From Progne subis subis (lineage: Eukaryota; Chordata; Aves; Passeriformes; Hirundinidae), in contig JAKJHU010000005.1 in NCBI GenBank assembly GCA_022316685.1, positions 10,518,707 through 10,582,706 on the forward strand: a stretch of 64,000 bases of DNA. The letters are read 5' to 3'. The position numbers and the translations under genes are program-made. The notes below the pieces were generated by a model. That model saw nothing but the letters and a program-made list of their open reading frames with translations, did no database searches and was not told the DNA's origin. Positions 48,201 to 60,125 of the stretch are shown in pieces; positions within the stretch are counted from its first letter, which is position 1; each line of letters opens with the position of its first letter.

Positions 48201-51200
48201 GTTTGAACTTAAGTGAACTTGATTCAGAAGGATGAACGCTATTCAACTGTCTTTGAAATTGAGACTAAAGAATACTTTCTGCTAATTAGCAATCTATTTT
48301 CCATTACTCAGAATACGAGAAGTTCTCTTCTGTAAAACAGAAGGCAGTAGGGTATAATTTCAGAAGCTTCTAGGTCACACTAAAGATTTTTTTCACTTCA
48401 GAAAAAATATCACATGCCACCATCCATGTTGCATATATGTATTTTTTTAAAACTCTTGAGGATTTAACGTCCAAAGTATTGCTAAATCATTTTTATACAG
48501 AGCAACGACAGAATTCTACCTGCTTTTCCATCTGTTTTAGGATCCATGATGACAAACTCCGGCCGCAACTTGCTGATACGACGTCCTTTCAAGATGGGCA
48601 CCAGTCCCCCAAGGTATTCCAGGTACAGAGTATAACAGGGACCACCGACCTCTGGGTCGTCTTCCGTCCGCTTCATGGTGCAGTGAAGCCGTTCATTCCC
48701 AGCTGTTGGGTAGCTGACAAAATCTCTCATGTTGTTTGGGTCTGGGATGGGAGGCTTAATTAAACAGAGGAAGGAAAGAGAAAGTTTTCTAATATTGGCT
48801 GGGGTTTTTTTCTGTGGTGACTTAATCCCAACACAACTAACTGAACTTGAACCCAACTCCAATTTGGCAGGTGAAGATTAGTATAGGTTACTTCATGAGT
48901 TATGCAGGACACATGTGCAAGACAGAGTGACTGTGTTATTTTGTTAGTTGTACACAGAAAATGAAAACTAAGACTAGTTACATCAAATAGGAAGATTGAA
49001 CCTGTGGTCAGGGCACTGGATGAGGAAACAAACCTGGCTAGAAGTTCCAGCTCTTATCAGAAACTTCATTTTGAACTTGAGTAATGTGGTCAAGTCAAGT
49101 ACCAGAGTATCTTGTCTCCTGCAGGCCCTCCAAGTGAACCTGGACACTCAGATCCCATTCCTGGTTAGTACTAGCACATGCTATGCCACTATTCTACAAT
49201 GCTGTCAGCTCTGAAAGAAACTCATACTTTTTATATCACTTCCAAGCACACGTCCCATCCTAGCTAAGGGCCTATTTGTGTGCCATGTAGAGAAATACAA
49301 GCACAAAGCTTGGGTTACTTTGCCCTGCTTCGCCAGCACAGTGTATTACTCCATGAAAAACTCAGTCCTAAAGCAGTAGGACTCTCTGTCTAGGACAATA
49401 TAGCCTGTATGACACAAATACTATTCACGTGTCGAAGTCAACAGAGTGTCTTTCAAAATGAAAGTATAAGAAGAAAAAGGTAGGAAAAAAAAATAGGCTT
49501 CTTTAACCTGGCAAATGGGTATAGGCTGAGGAGTGACCTATAACGTGGTCTGCAAGCTGGAGGGGGAAGGGGAATGTACACAGGGAAGAGGGTGCCTTGC
49601 CTAGCACTGAAGGCGCGGCTGACAACATAGGCAAGCGGGTGACTGGGGATGAGGCAGGGCGAAGAGTAAGTGCTGACGAGGCTCCAGAAACACCCAGGGA
49701 ACAGGACAGGCCGTGGCTTCTGGAAACCCCGCTTCCACCTCTCAGCTAGGCAGTGCCACAGCCGCTCTCAGGCTGGCATCTCCTCTGGGAGGGGACACAA
49801 GGGCCGTCGGCAGCGATGTGTCCCTGTACTGCCCTCTGACCCCCAGGGCTCCCAGCCGACTGCTGCCTTCATCCAGCCCGTCCAGACCCCTCCGCTGCCT
49901 TCCCTGACAGCCAGGAAATTGTCACTGACGCTCTAGAGAGGGGTGGCTCTGGAACAACGTGGAAAGCATCCTGGGGAGAAGGATGGAAAGAACTAGAAAG
50001 AACTGGAGACTTCCAGTCTGATAAATGCTCTGCATCTTTGGAGATCCAGGAGTTATGGTTACGGCAAGGCATTTATTGTCCTTTGACAAATGAAATGATT
50101 TACAGTTGCACAAACTGTCCTTATTAGCAGCATCCAAATGGAGCCATGTTGAATTATTATTTTGTAGGCATAGTTTGTTCTGATTTAAGCTGGGCCAACT
50201 CCACTGATTTCAAATTAGTTGTTCTAGCTCTGCCATGTTTTAACAAGGACCTCTGTCTCAACAGACTGCTGTAACACATACGCAAAAAGTCACAAAAATG
50301 TATGTTTGAATGTCAAGCATTTACCAGCTAATGCTCTGGTTTATAGGCTGTGATAAACAACTTGGAAATCCCAAGATGTTACTGAGAGAAAAACCATGAA
50401 ACAAACAGGTTGTGCAGATGATTCTGCTCGTGGTACAGGAAAAGATGTGATACCAGGTTCATTATTCCATAGCACTGTTGGAGCAGTAAGATTAGCAAAA
50501 CTCACTGTTAGTAGGAAAGTGTCTTAACCCTAACCTTCCTGGCAATATAAGCATTCACGTGACATGTACAGAGGCAACCGTTTTACTCCTGTGAATCCCC
50601 CCCAAACTGTGACAGAGTATTATCACCAGCATGAGCTTCTTCAGAAGTCTTTGTGAGTCACCAGCACATTTTACCCTTGTAACGTACTTGGAAAGGCCAT
50701 CTCCATGGAATAATGCAGATCAGCATGTGTGAGCTTTCTTTTCAGATTTTTAATAGGCACCAAATGCATCAGTGGGGTCTTGAAGAGGATATGAAAGCTT
50801 TTAAAATGATAGAGTCTTATAATTTAGCCATTGCCACTGAGGAGCACCATGGAGGGGGGAGATCTAGTAACGCTTGCCTTTTTCTCTCTTTTTACCTTGA
50901 TTGTTGGTATAAAGGCAGTGGTGAGGTACGAGCAGAGCCGGGGGGGCAGGGTCAGCTTGCTGATGTCCTTGTCATCCCGCAGACAGCTGGCAATGGTCTG
51001 CTGGCACAGCAGCTGCAGACTGGAGACCCTGTGCTCCACTCTGACAACGTACAGCGCGGGCCCAGAAGCCATCAGCAGGCGGGAATCCCTGTGACCCCAA
51101 CAGATCGAGATGATGGGACGCTGCATGAAGAGCAAAAGGATACAACTTCAAAAGATTTTGTGCAAAAGATCTTTTTCCAGGATGGCTGCACAAGTGATCA

Positions 51201-54200
51201 CTATGAATTCAGCACCAATCACATTACCAAAGTCTTCCAGAAACTTAAAAGCGCCCACTACTGTCCACAGAAGAAGAATGTGAACATCTGAAATCACCAA
51301 AAACAGCAGTTGATGTTTATTCAGTGCTTTTTACTCAGGATGCTTAAAGCTCTTCACGCAATAATTCAGCTACCAAATTTAGTGCCTATATAGGATATGT
51401 GACTTTAAAGGTATAGGGTGTTGAGAAGCAGGGTCTTTTGATGCCCTATCCAAATGATTAAGTCATCTAATCAGTCCTCATCCACTGGTAACTGGAAAAG
51501 TTAAATTATATGCCCAGAGACACTTAAAAAACAAGTGGAGAATACCCAATCAACTTTCTTGTCTCGTGCCAAGTCTTCTGCTGCAGTGTCTCTTTTGAAC
51601 TATTCTCAAGGGAACTGAACTGTGAAAGAACACCAGGAAGGCAAGAGAGAATGGCCTTTTGTCTTCTACTTGTCTGCACTCAGAAATGTCCAAATCACCA
51701 CAAACAGAGAGAGTCAGGGCCAACCGGTACTAAATTTCACAACGTGGTACGGAATAATGGTAAACAAACACTGCTGCTTAGGACATTTATTTCCTGCTTG
51801 CAAGGAGCTCCCTAAACTTTCCTTCTAAATCCCATCTTTTCTTGTAAAGTACCATTCTGTTGTGACCTCCTCTAGCCCTAACATTACTTTTGCCCTTAAG
51901 TGTTACTTGCATCCACCTGTCATCTCTTGCTGTCCGTGTTACAAAGCACCTGTATTTGCTTATATACACACATCGTGTGGTATTTCAATCCCATCTGCTA
52001 CCCCTGTGCAAATAAACACCACAGAGTAAAGATGAAACTCTAACTCCATGAAGAATACTATACAGCAGGCTGCCATCAGTGAACTACAAGATTTACTCCT
52101 TTTTTGAAGGTCTTCCTTGTTTTTACCACCTGTGACACTGAGAAGTTTAAACAGGCATGTTCTTCATCTAAATTATGAACTGTATTTATTAAAAAGTCAG
52201 GGAATCTTTAAGTGTTGGAATATCTTTTCACAAGATGCACCAAACAAGAAGACAAAGTCAAGACTCCCGTATTAGCAGTATGGTACCCAGATAGCAGGGT
52301 TAGGTCAGTCCAGAGGTTACTCATCTGGTCTGGAGAAAAAGCCTCCCTTCCATTTACAAATTCAAGATGCTTAAAGGTGAGTAACTGGGAAAATACGTTT
52401 TTATGTGACTGATATGAAGCAAAATGCAGCTGGCACAGCACTATATCAATGTTTATCACCAAGATAAAGCACTGGATGAAAAACCTTTTCACAGAAGAGA
52501 TCTTCCCTACTATGTCACCTTATCCTAGATTTAAATTTCAAGGAAATACTAGTTGTACAGTAGGAGGAATGAAGGAACTCCTTTTTAATTACATCTAGGC
52601 AATACCAAACACACCTCCCATGAAGGCACAAATCTTCAGGCTGACTGATATGCAAACAGAAAGCAGCAACATGTGTACCTTGTGATTTTCACAGTAATTG
52701 CTAAATGCATTTTGTAGTGGAGAACTTCAAAAGAACTGAGAAATCCTTTGTATACCATCAATAATTCTTCATGGCTTGTCATAACCACGACCTGTGGGAT
52801 ACAGCCTTATATTTGAGGAGAGGTCACATGAAGTATCCCCTACTGATTGGTATTTTCATGATTTGTGAGTGTGGCTCAGCCTTCACACTGTCTGGCAGCA
52901 ATGTTCAAGCTGCTTACCAAATAAATGCGATTCAAAAGGCACTGGCACAAGGTAGGTACCTGCCACATCTACTATATGACAGCCTGAGAACAGCACAGTA
53001 GAAGTGACCCTGATTTTCCCCAAGGGCTGAATCCCAGCATGGGCAGCACTATCCACCTGATCACTACTGTGGGACCCAAAGTGCGTCCTGCTGTTCACCC
53101 CGCATCAGCTTACCTATAAACACAGTGAGGGAACACACAAGTATGTGACTTGGCACACAAATGTTTATTTATTGGACAGACTTTAATGTCAGAAGAGAAA
53201 TATCCCAGCTATCACAATCCAGACAGCACATCCAGACCTGATGTCTCATACTGCAGCTATTATAACCAAACATATCACACCCAGGTAGGACATTCTTCAT
53301 CCAAATAGAGTCAAATAAAACCACCTCTTTCCTCAGGTTACTGCTGCACAGAGAGAACATCAGAGGTGCAAGAACCTTTGCAATCTAAAACATAGTCTCA
53401 AGGGAAAGGCTTTTCAGAAGCTTTGAAAGATGGGGTGGGACCTCTGGCAACACAGCACTGTGGAGCTCTGAAAAGTAGAAAGAAGCTGAAAACTTCACCA
53501 CCGTTTTCCAACAGGCAACCATCATTCAGTCACCTTCTAAACTTCTAATGTATGATGATTTTTTATTCTGTTTATGAATGTATATGCAAACAATATGTGA
53601 GTGGGTGCATGTGTAAACAAACACACAATACCTACAAGTGCTGTACTGTTTGTAAATCACGACATTTCTACTCTTGCATTTGTACAATTAATCTCCCCAC
53701 ACATCTCATCAGACTTTAATATTTTCAACCTCAACAAAGAGCACTTGCACCACACCACCAGACACACCTTGACTTCCTTTCTCTGAAATGATCAGACCCT
53801 TGGTGCTCCTCCAGCCCAGTATTCGTCAACATTTAATCTACAGTGAAGGGCTAAGACTTCAGATGAGCTTCAGGGAAAATCAGCCTGTCATTACAGGCTT
53901 GGAGAAATAAAAGATCACCCAAATGGCAGATCTGACCTGACCTTTAAAGTACTGCCCCAATAGAATATTTTTCAATAACTGTGCTTCCTAGTCTTTCCCT
54001 TGCTGGCCAAAGATGTGAATCAATTACTGCAGCAAGTCAGTTATGAGCTGGCCACAGCTTTCTTTTCAAACTCTACTGAGAAAAAACAATTGACCTCCAA
54101 CATCCAACACAAAAACATTACTCCTCATAAAGTATCCACTTATTTGAACTGTTTTAGCAAAACAAGGAAGGACAAAAGTTGTTGTATCCCTAAGCTGTTG

Positions 54201-57200
54201 TACCCATCTTTTACAAAATGAACAAGCAGACTCTAGGACAGAAGAATTTTATTTCCTATGTTCGCACAATTGGGGTTTTTTGTCTGCTAGGAACAAAGAA
54301 ACGCAGCTACAAATAGAGCATGAGAATTTCTAATCTCACTTTGCATATAAAAATAACATCAGGTTTTGAAAAATCTCAGCATAAACTGCAAATACCTGAA
54401 TGAATTCCAGGGTTTAATTACCAACATGTAACTCTATGATGATTATATATTAGAAACCATTGGCTAAAACACAAACCACCCCCCCCCCCAAAACAACAAA
54501 AAAACCCCAAACAAACAAACAAAACCCCACTCACAACCCAAAAACCCCCAAACAAACAAACAAAAAAACCCCCATGCTTTATCAGGAGAAATACTGACTG
54601 AATACACATCTCAACAAGGGACCAATAAGGAGCTCTTTTGCCATTTCTTTCCAAGTGGGCTTGAAAGTGAGCTACAGCTACTCAAATCTGTATGCCCAGC
54701 TGGGATGTCGATTCCCCTTAGAAAAGCATGCAGGAATGGGTATTCCCACTCAAAGCTCTGTGGCTGCTTCTTATAAGTCACTCTACCGTCTCTCTTATGG
54801 GAGAGAACATAATTTATATACATTCCATCATTTGTATGCAGTTCAGTCAATGAAAACACTGTTCTAGCTGATTCTTGCTGCCTGCCTTGAGCTCAGAAAT
54901 CCTGAGCCATGGGGTCTGCCTGCTGCTTGAACTAACCCCTTGTTTGTTGGCACCAGGACTCCCACTGGTAATGAAATAAAAATAGTATTCCAGGGCAGAA
55001 AGCCCAGGAACTAGCAGGACTTTTCTCAGGAGGAAGAACACAACTGCAAGATAGTATCCAGTGACTGGCATGTGTAAGTATATTGCTTGCTTGCTCTCAG
55101 TGCAGACTGCTGATGTGGAGATGCACACTCTTCCCTCTCAGAGACAAGCTGAGAGGTGCAATGGCTGCAGTGCCCACCTGGCTCTTGTGTGTGCACATCT
55201 CTGCACTGCCACAGCATTCATGGATGGCTGCGGAAAAGCAACTAACACTCCTTCATCCTTCTGCTCCTCATATTTACAGTGGAAAAAATATTAACTGCTA
55301 AGAACTGACGGTGACAAATGACAAGAAATCTGCCACTGCTGTGGCCCGATATGATTTTTGATGCAATAAACTCTTATTTGATTTGCAACTGTTTCTTATA
55401 TCCTATTTCTACAGTATTTTTTTAAAGAAGTCAATACAACAAGACTCCATTTTAACAGAAAGAGGGGCTTAGAAAAGTGTCTTCAATTTCCAGGGCTGAT
55501 CAAAATCCATTCTTGCAGCAGACATGATCCTATGGCCTATACAGAGAACACCTAAGGTCTTTATTGACATCCCAAAGCATGTTTCACCAGTTAGTTCTAA
55601 ACTGTTGCTTTTTTTCCTGTAAGATAATAAACTCTTCTTGAAGCTTTGTCATCACCCTGTAACAACTAAATAGAATTGATTTCAGGCAATATAAATGAAA
55701 GGCAAAATTAATTCAGATGCAACAAACCTGAACACTCTGTGTGAAATAAATGAAGAAAAGTAAGCAAGGTCTGCTCAGCTGAATAACATAAAAAGCAGCC
55801 TCTTCTTTCAGAACCCTTTGATCTGAATTAAACCTAAAATTGCACCTTCCTTCTCTAGCCTTTACAGAACTACCAGGTTTCTGCAGGATCATATAATCTT
55901 AAATCTATTCATTTAGATGCTGGGATACTTCTAGCAGAGAAGCAGTCTGAAATGCTGACAGCAGCAGGTCTATAGCAAGTTGGTCGTCTTCTCAAAGACT
56001 TCTGGAAATGCCTTCCATAAAGATTTAGTCTTTGGTACACCACTTTGAATTAGGTTTTTAAATATTACAGTGATAAACATGAGGTTTTTACATGTAATCT
56101 TGTTATCTGTACCACATGTGAAGCTTAGTTCACTCATTCTCCTCCACTGCACCCAAGATGTAATCTGTACTCACACCAGCTACACAGTCATATAAAACCT
56201 TAAAGTAATGTAAATTTACTGTAGAATTAAAAGTGTATGGAGGAGATCTGCATTGTAGCTTCTAAATCTGTGCTCTTGTTCCCCTGGTCCTCTCTGGGAC
56301 ATATTAAAAAATCAGAGAAATTGAAGAAAGGACCAAATACATGCCATAAGATGGAACCATTAGAAAGAAAAAAATTCAAAAGTGTGTTAAAGTTGGCAGT
56401 TAGATAATGTTGAAAAGATCCTGTAGGAGACTCCTGTTTAAAGTTCAGGATATAGGAAGATATAAAGCACCTGTTTCCAATCAGAAGCAGGTACAGTTAG
56501 TTAATATAATAAGGATCTGTCTGCACAGTAGATGAGAACTTCTAAAATGACAGAACTGGGTTGCAGCATTTGGTGAACAATTTTAGCAAGACTATAAAAC
56601 AGTCTTAATGGAGTTGATTATTCTCATCCCTGCTTGATGCCAGGGAAAAGTTGTGAGGACTTACCAAACAATGTAAGAAATTAACATTCTTCCAATAAAA
56701 ACATTACGACCAGCAGGGCAGCCTGCTGTCGCAATCTCATGAAAAAACCGGGCATATTTTTGGTACCTCACATTGGTGTTTGTGGCTTATACAAGGACAG
56801 GTGTAGTAAGAGGTAAATTTTACAGAAATTGATAGTATGTTTTTGAATAGTCATCAGCTGATCACCAGCCCTTAAGATATGTTTTCTGCATAGAATTCAG
56901 TTCAATATTTGACCAGCCTTTAGCGATGCTTTTTTCAGCTCCTTCTGCTCGATTCTGCAAACACATCCTTGCACAATGCCAGAGCCAGGAACAGGAGCAA
57001 CTGCTGCACTAATGCCAATTCTACCACTCTGTTTATGAATGTTGTTTCTCAAGCAAAGCTACTGGTTTTATCTCAATACTTCTAAACAAGTGTGATTTCC
57101 CTATCTAGAGTTCCATAGTCAACAAACTTCGTTTATGAGCTATAAATTCCTACACTGAAGGTAAAAGCTTAAGAGAGTTAATCCAATGAGACAGAGGATG

Positions 57201-60125
57201 CCAAAACCACACTAAAGCTGGAGGAGAAGGCAGCATATAAAACATCTTGAAGGGATCCACGACAACAGTCATCATTGAGATGAGTTACCTGCAGTTCCCA
57301 AATCTGTTCTACCACTGGGGTTTGCAGTGACTTTATGTTCAGTAACATACCAGCCAAGTTGCATATAAATCCTGTCAGTCTTAGACTGAGTTTTGTTATC
57401 AACAATAAAATCTCTTTCCTGAATATCCTACCGAAGACAGGACAGACAAACAGCAGAAACAAAAACAGTTTAGCGTGTTTTACTGAAAAATTTTTCAGAA
57501 ATCTGCTATGTCAAAGAACTGGGACAGAGGACCACACAGAAAATCAGTTTTGTACCTGTAATCCATTATTTTTTAGGTTCATGGTTGTTTTATTTTTTCT
57601 GGCTTTTGTATTCAGAACAACATGCATTTATAATCAATGTGCTTTTCCAGTGACATATTTGCTGCTTCATAAGAAAGTCTTAGCAGGAGAGTTCAAGATG
57701 AGGAAATTCTTTTATTTTCTTCAACTGTTTTTTAGTTCAGTAACCAGTGATGAATATTCTAAAATCCCATTACAAGGCTGGCTGCCGTGGTACAGAAAAC
57801 AAATTCATTTACTCTGATGAATTTGTCATGAGACAAATTACTAGGACCACTGACTCACTCTCATCTTTGCACATACATCTTTGGAGCAGAGGCACATTAA
57901 CAGCATAACAGAAGTTACCAGCAATTTTTTTGCAACAGTGCTTTTTATCTGGTTTTGTCAGTAAACTAAATACTTAACGATGTTCTAGCATACCTGTCCT
58001 TTAGCTGGTAATACTGCTACACCAGCATTCAAACACACAGGAGAATAAAGTCCACATGGGTAGATACAGGTGTTCTTCTGAAAGACCCCTCACTTCCTCC
58101 TGCAGCTGAGTAAATATGAATTTAGATGCACCAAATAAAGAGACTAAACACTGACTAATAAGAGAAGAGAGGTGGCTCTAATTTTAGGTAGGTTTATAGT
58201 TTTTAAATACACATAAATGTATCAGTTTGAATGTTATTTTTATCCTGATTTCCAAAGGAAATGAGACTCCCTGATTCTGTTATTAAGTGGTGGTTGCCTC
58301 TCCCTGACTGTCCCCATCCTTCTCTTGCAACCTGGCTTACAACTTCTGAGGTTGTTGGGTTTTAGTCTGCAGTTGACAATGGAGGAAGAAATCTCCATTT
58401 CATTAAAATACTGCTATTCCCAACAAAAATAGCAGCTGGAAAGAGCAGAAATGCTTATGTTACTAGTTCCACTATTAGAAATACTGCAGTACAAACTTGG
58501 CATTCACCTGTTCTGTCTGACCTCTCAGCTGCCCCATAAGCACTCACATAATGGCAGAATAATTAGCCCCCACATGAGCCACCATATGTGCTTTCTCCCA
58601 GCTGGTTGAGGAGAAAGGAGAAGAGCTGAAAACATGAAAAGAAGTTGAAGCTATACATGGAGAACCAGAGGAGATAGAAGTATTTAAATGAAGGAGAATC
58701 TGAGATTAGCAGGAACAAAGCAGTGATGGAAAAGCCCGAACACACGCGTACCTAGGGCAACCTGACCTGATGGGTTCTGATGCTCAAACCACAGAGTGAT
58801 TTCACAGCCTGGCACCAGAGCGTTCGACAGCTAAAGTGCACATACTGAGTTATGGTACTCAAGTAACAGAACAAGGTTTGCTTTCCACCTGGGCTGGGAA
58901 AAAGCAACACTGATATAAATATGTTTTCTTCAGAACTGATCCAGAGAGGAAAGGGCTGTGCTACTTTGCTGCAAGGGCTACATTTAAGAAAATAAAGCTG
59001 TGTTTATGGGTAAGTCCTTTAGGTACCTAAATTAACATTAGATATCATTGCACATATTTAGGTTGGCTTTAGAGACCATTATTTTACACTTTACATGGCT
59101 AAAGAACTCTATCTACATTAGAGTGCTAAGGTTAATAAGCACAGGTTAATGCTAAATATAAGCAAACACAAAGGCTTAGCAGATGGTTTACTATGTCACC
59201 CTTCTGCATCCATTCCAGATCAGGGTACTGGAAAAAAAAATGACAATACATGGTATCATCATTAAATATAATTAATATATCTACAGCATTTTCCTTCACT
59301 TTCAGATTTTAAAGCTATTACAAAGTTTCATTACTAGCAGAAATCAGAATGGAATCATCCCTATTCTGCAGAAAATGACACAATTACATTCAGCTGGGCT
59401 CTGAAGTACCAGCAAAGACCTATGAAGCATGTTTTGCTCCTGAGCAGCTCAACAGACCATGTGCTGGCATTTACTTGGCAAGTTACATGACTGAGGTTAC
59501 TGCATCACACCAAATGATTGTACATTAAAAAATTACAATAACGAAGACGGAATAATCTTGTAGTTATGATACTGGACTTGGAATACTTTTGTCTAGCTCT
59601 TGGCTCTGCTACAACATTAAGCAAGTTATTCAGGATTTTTTTCTCCTCAGTCACTTATCCATAAAACAATGAAATTTTCTTTTTCTATCTGTCTGTTCAT
59701 GGCCCAGTGAGTTTGGGAAACAAACGTTCTCCTTTCGTATTTCCACAATACCTAGCACAGTAGACCTTAGAATCAGGTGCAGCCTTGCATGTCAACCTTA
59801 ATGCAATCAACCATTGTTCATAGTCCATTTTTATCTCTATGGTTTTATGATGCAACATTTTCCACATTGCAGTGGTGAGCTAGTGGTACAGTAGTGAGCT
59901 AATATGGAAAAAACAAATCAGCAAAGCACAGAGAACAGACTTTAAAAAGGCCACCTACCTGCACAGGTGTCTCCAGAGTGTAGATATGTTCCCCTCGCAC
60001 GTTGTAGAACTTGACAAGTGCGCTTTTCAGCAGGGAACCATTGCTGAGGTCAAGCAGCTGGTTCTGCTTCTCCATGCCTGCTACTGCAAGCAGGTCTCCT
60101 TGTGTGCACCACTGCACCACCACAT
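36134..60125 (-). CDS. TULP4: TULP4 (tubby-like protein 4), nine 3' coding exons; 5' part outside the window
   Basis: Nine exons on the minus strand, each bounded by AG acceptor and GT donor, join without a frame break. They encode about 1287 residues that I recognise as TULP4, a protein of roughly 1540 residues in mammals. Domain order is the end of the WD40 region, an elongin-BC-binding SOCS box, the first half of the tubby domain, a long Pro/Ser-rich disordered region, and the last tubby segment ending VTQRLK. By family knowledge TULP4 is a putative substrate receptor of a Cullin-RING ubiquitin ligase through the SOCS box; its substrates are poorly known. Exons (high to low coordinate): 59959-60125, 50896-51120, 48520-48754, 47885-48029, 46843-46987, 45500-45593, 44010-44153, 37971-40564, 36134-36250. 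The start codon and roughly the first 250-300 residues are not in the window. The first of these exons begins two bases into a codon, so a further upstream exon is required. Confidence 0.97.
36251..37970 (-). other. TULP4: Last TULP4 intron
   Basis: A 1.7-kb intron with donor GTAGGAAG and acceptor CCCTGCTTCCCAG. No repeat or embedded gene was recognised. Confidence 0.9.
37971..40564 (-). CDS. TULP4: TULP4 large exon: disordered Pro/Ser-rich region and late tubby strands
   Basis: The 2594-bp exon is two bases plus 864 codons, running from the CTTGCAG acceptor at its right end to GGACGACAG before a GTAGGAAG donor. After SSPPCTVNIPIAPIHSSAQA it encodes a Pro/Ala/Gly-rich block, then conserved blocks such as NPPPPYPGT, YERITTFDSSGNVEEVCR, LNRLTVPRYSIPSGDPPPYP and RPPPYQWDP (several PPxY-type motifs). 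A basic KKVKSQKDQLKSKKLNK stretch follows, then an acidic ESEPELFISG. It ends with tubby strands GFVYVMANKQPLWNEATQVY and LDFGGRVTQESAKNFQIELE. An open frame continues 16 codons upstream into the intron, but that part is not coding. The 5' third is extremely GC-rich. Confidence 0.97.
39700..40700. promoter_or_regulatory. Intragenic CpG island over the 5' part of the TULP4 large exon
   Basis: Very high GC and CpG density spans the first third of the large exon and continues past its acceptor into the intron. It could be an orphan island or simply biased coding composition. No promoter motif was identified. Confidence 0.5.
40565..44009 (-). other. TULP4: TULP4 intron upstream of the large exon
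   Basis: A 3.4-kb intron with donor GTAAGGAG and acceptor CCCTTGCAG. The CpG-rich block continues about 130 bp into it. It contains the (AG)10 repeat and no recognised exon. Confidence 0.9.
41213..41232. repeat. (AG)10 microsatellite in TULP4 intron
   Basis: Uninterrupted AG dinucleotides in the intron upstream of the large exon. Confidence 0.95.
44010..44153 (-). CDS. TULP4: TULP4 exon, mid tubby domain
   Basis: The 144-bp exon encodes IYKTSLLHLQPRQMTIYLPE, VRKISMDYINMPVFNPN and the acidic end VFSEDEDDLP. The acceptor is TTTCTCTAG and the donor GTAAGGAG. The leftover G joins TG at the start of the large exon to make Val. A 3.4-kb intron follows. Confidence 0.96.
45500..45593 (-). CDS. TULP4: TULP4 exon, tubby core strands
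   Basis: The 94-bp exon encodes HNYLAQVTSNIWGTKFKIVG followed by LAAFLPTNLGA. This corresponds to the conserved tubby core, where TSNIWGTKF is the TULP4 version of the family SNLLGTKF motif. The acceptor is TTTTGCAG and the donor GTAAAAGT. The last base G joins TA of the next exon to give Val. Confidence 0.96.
46843..46987 (-). CDS. TULP4: TULP4 exon, KSPK/SPRLP linker
   Basis: This 145-bp exon reads INIEARKSPKMSRAAQEISR and then SPRLPIRKPSIGSPSLTRR, ending FPLEDITQ. The acceptor is TTTTTCTGCAG and the donor GTATTGTG. It repeats the KSPK.SRA theme of the preceding exon and has the same length, although its splice phases differ. It ends on a codon boundary and joins HNYLAQV. Confidence 0.95.
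47885..48029 (-). CDS. TULP4: TULP4 exon, acidic/KSPK linker
   Basis: This 145-bp exon encodes EIYGNSLISTVIDSC, an acidic Cys/Ser/Asp stretch, and WAAKKSPKISRASKSPKLP. The frame enters with two bases (AT) and leaves with AG; the next exon supplies A to make Arg. The donor is GTAATAAT. This linker interrupts the tubby domain and carries two KSPK-type motifs that look like proline-directed phosphorylation sites (inference). Confidence 0.95.
48520..48754 (-). CDS. TULP4: TULP4 exon, start of tubby domain
   Basis: The 235-bp exon begins in phase 0 with PPIPDPNNMRDFVSYP and ends one base into a codon (GCA G before GTAGAATTC). It contains the first strands of the tubby fold, including LHCTMKRTEDDPEVGGPCY, LYLEYLGGLVPILKGRR and PEFVIMDPKT. 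The acceptor is AATTAAG, preceded by a good pyrimidine tract. The next exon supplies AT, giving the Asp of DEIYGN. Confidence 0.96.
48755..50895 (-). other. TULP4: TULP4 intron between SOCS-box and first tubby exons
   Basis: A 2.1-kb GT-AG intron with a MIR-like relic (49003-49120). A moderately GC-rich patch at about 49600-49930 is of unknown nature. Confidence 0.9.
49003..49120 (+). mobile_element. MIR-type SINE relic
   Basis: The order GTGGTCAGGGCACTGGATGA, then CCTGGCTAGAAGTTCCAGCTC and GTAATGTGGTCAAGTCAAGT follows the MIR/CORE-SINE layout of promoter-box region then core. It lies in the TULP4 intron between the SOCS-box and first tubby exons. Confidence 0.5.
50896..51120 (-). CDS. TULP4: TULP4 exon, SOCS box
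   Basis: The 225-bp exon is exactly 75 codons, in phase 0 at both ends. It starts RPIISICWGHRDSRLLMAS, the last WD40-like segment. It then encodes the SOCS box: a BC-box-like SLQLLCQQTIASCL and a Cullin-box-like LTLPPRLCSYL. It ends FIPTIK before a GTAAAAAG donor. The SOCS box is the part expected to bind elongin B/C and a cullin. Because the exon is symmetric, skipping it would remove the SOCS box without breaking the frame. Confidence 0.96.
54471..54580. repeat. C/A-rich low-complexity tract
   Basis: A run of C is followed by irregular AAAC/AAACC repeats on plus, in the 8.8-kb TULP4 intron. An apparent Phe/Val/Cys/Gly-rich open frame on minus here is an artefact of the repeat. Confidence 0.85.
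59555..59700 (+). mobile_element. MIR SINE relic
   Basis: The plus strand reads TAGTTATGATACTGGACTTG, then CTAGCTCTTGGCTCTGCTAC, AGCAAGTTATTCAGG and CATAAAACAATGAA. This is colinear with MIR (GTGGTTAAGAGCACGGACT, GGCTCTGCCAC, GGCAAGTTACTTAA, TGTAAAATGG). It lies in the TULP4 intron just 3' of the WD40 exon. Confidence 0.6.
59959..60125 (-). CDS. TULP4: TULP4 exon, WD40-region end
   Basis: The 167-bp exon follows a TTTGTGATTTCAG acceptor and ends GTGCAG before a GTAGGTGG donor. It completes a codon begun in an exon beyond 64000 and then reads VVVQWCTQGDLLAVAG, a stretch with residues including KFYNVRGEHIYTLETPVQ at its end. This is a typical WD40 blade. It is followed by an 8.8-kb intron and ends on a codon boundary, so it joins directly to the RPIIS start of the next exon. 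Confidence 0.95.

Larger units (their letters stand above)
44154..48519 (-). other. TULP4: Short TULP4 introns around the tubby/linker exons
   Basis: This stretch includes introns 44154-45499, 45594-46842, 46988-47884 and 48030-48519, all with GT-AG ends. They contain simple A-rich tracts and nothing else recognisable. Confidence 0.9.
51121..59958 (-). other. TULP4: 8.8-kb TULP4 intron
   Basis: The flanking exons join in frame (TPVQ to RPIIS), so no constitutive exon is missing. Contents recognised are the C/A-rich tract at 54471-54580 and a MIR relic at 59555-59700. The rest is AT-rich, with no gene seen. Confidence 0.9.

Noticed and set aside
51410..51540. Possible further MIR (CCACTGGTAACTGGAAAAG, then ATGCCCAGAGACACTT)
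   Set aside because: Only two short matches in the right order; too weak to call.
54418..54654. Phe/Cys/Gly-rich minus-strand frame
   Set aside because: It is produced by the C/A low-complexity tract.
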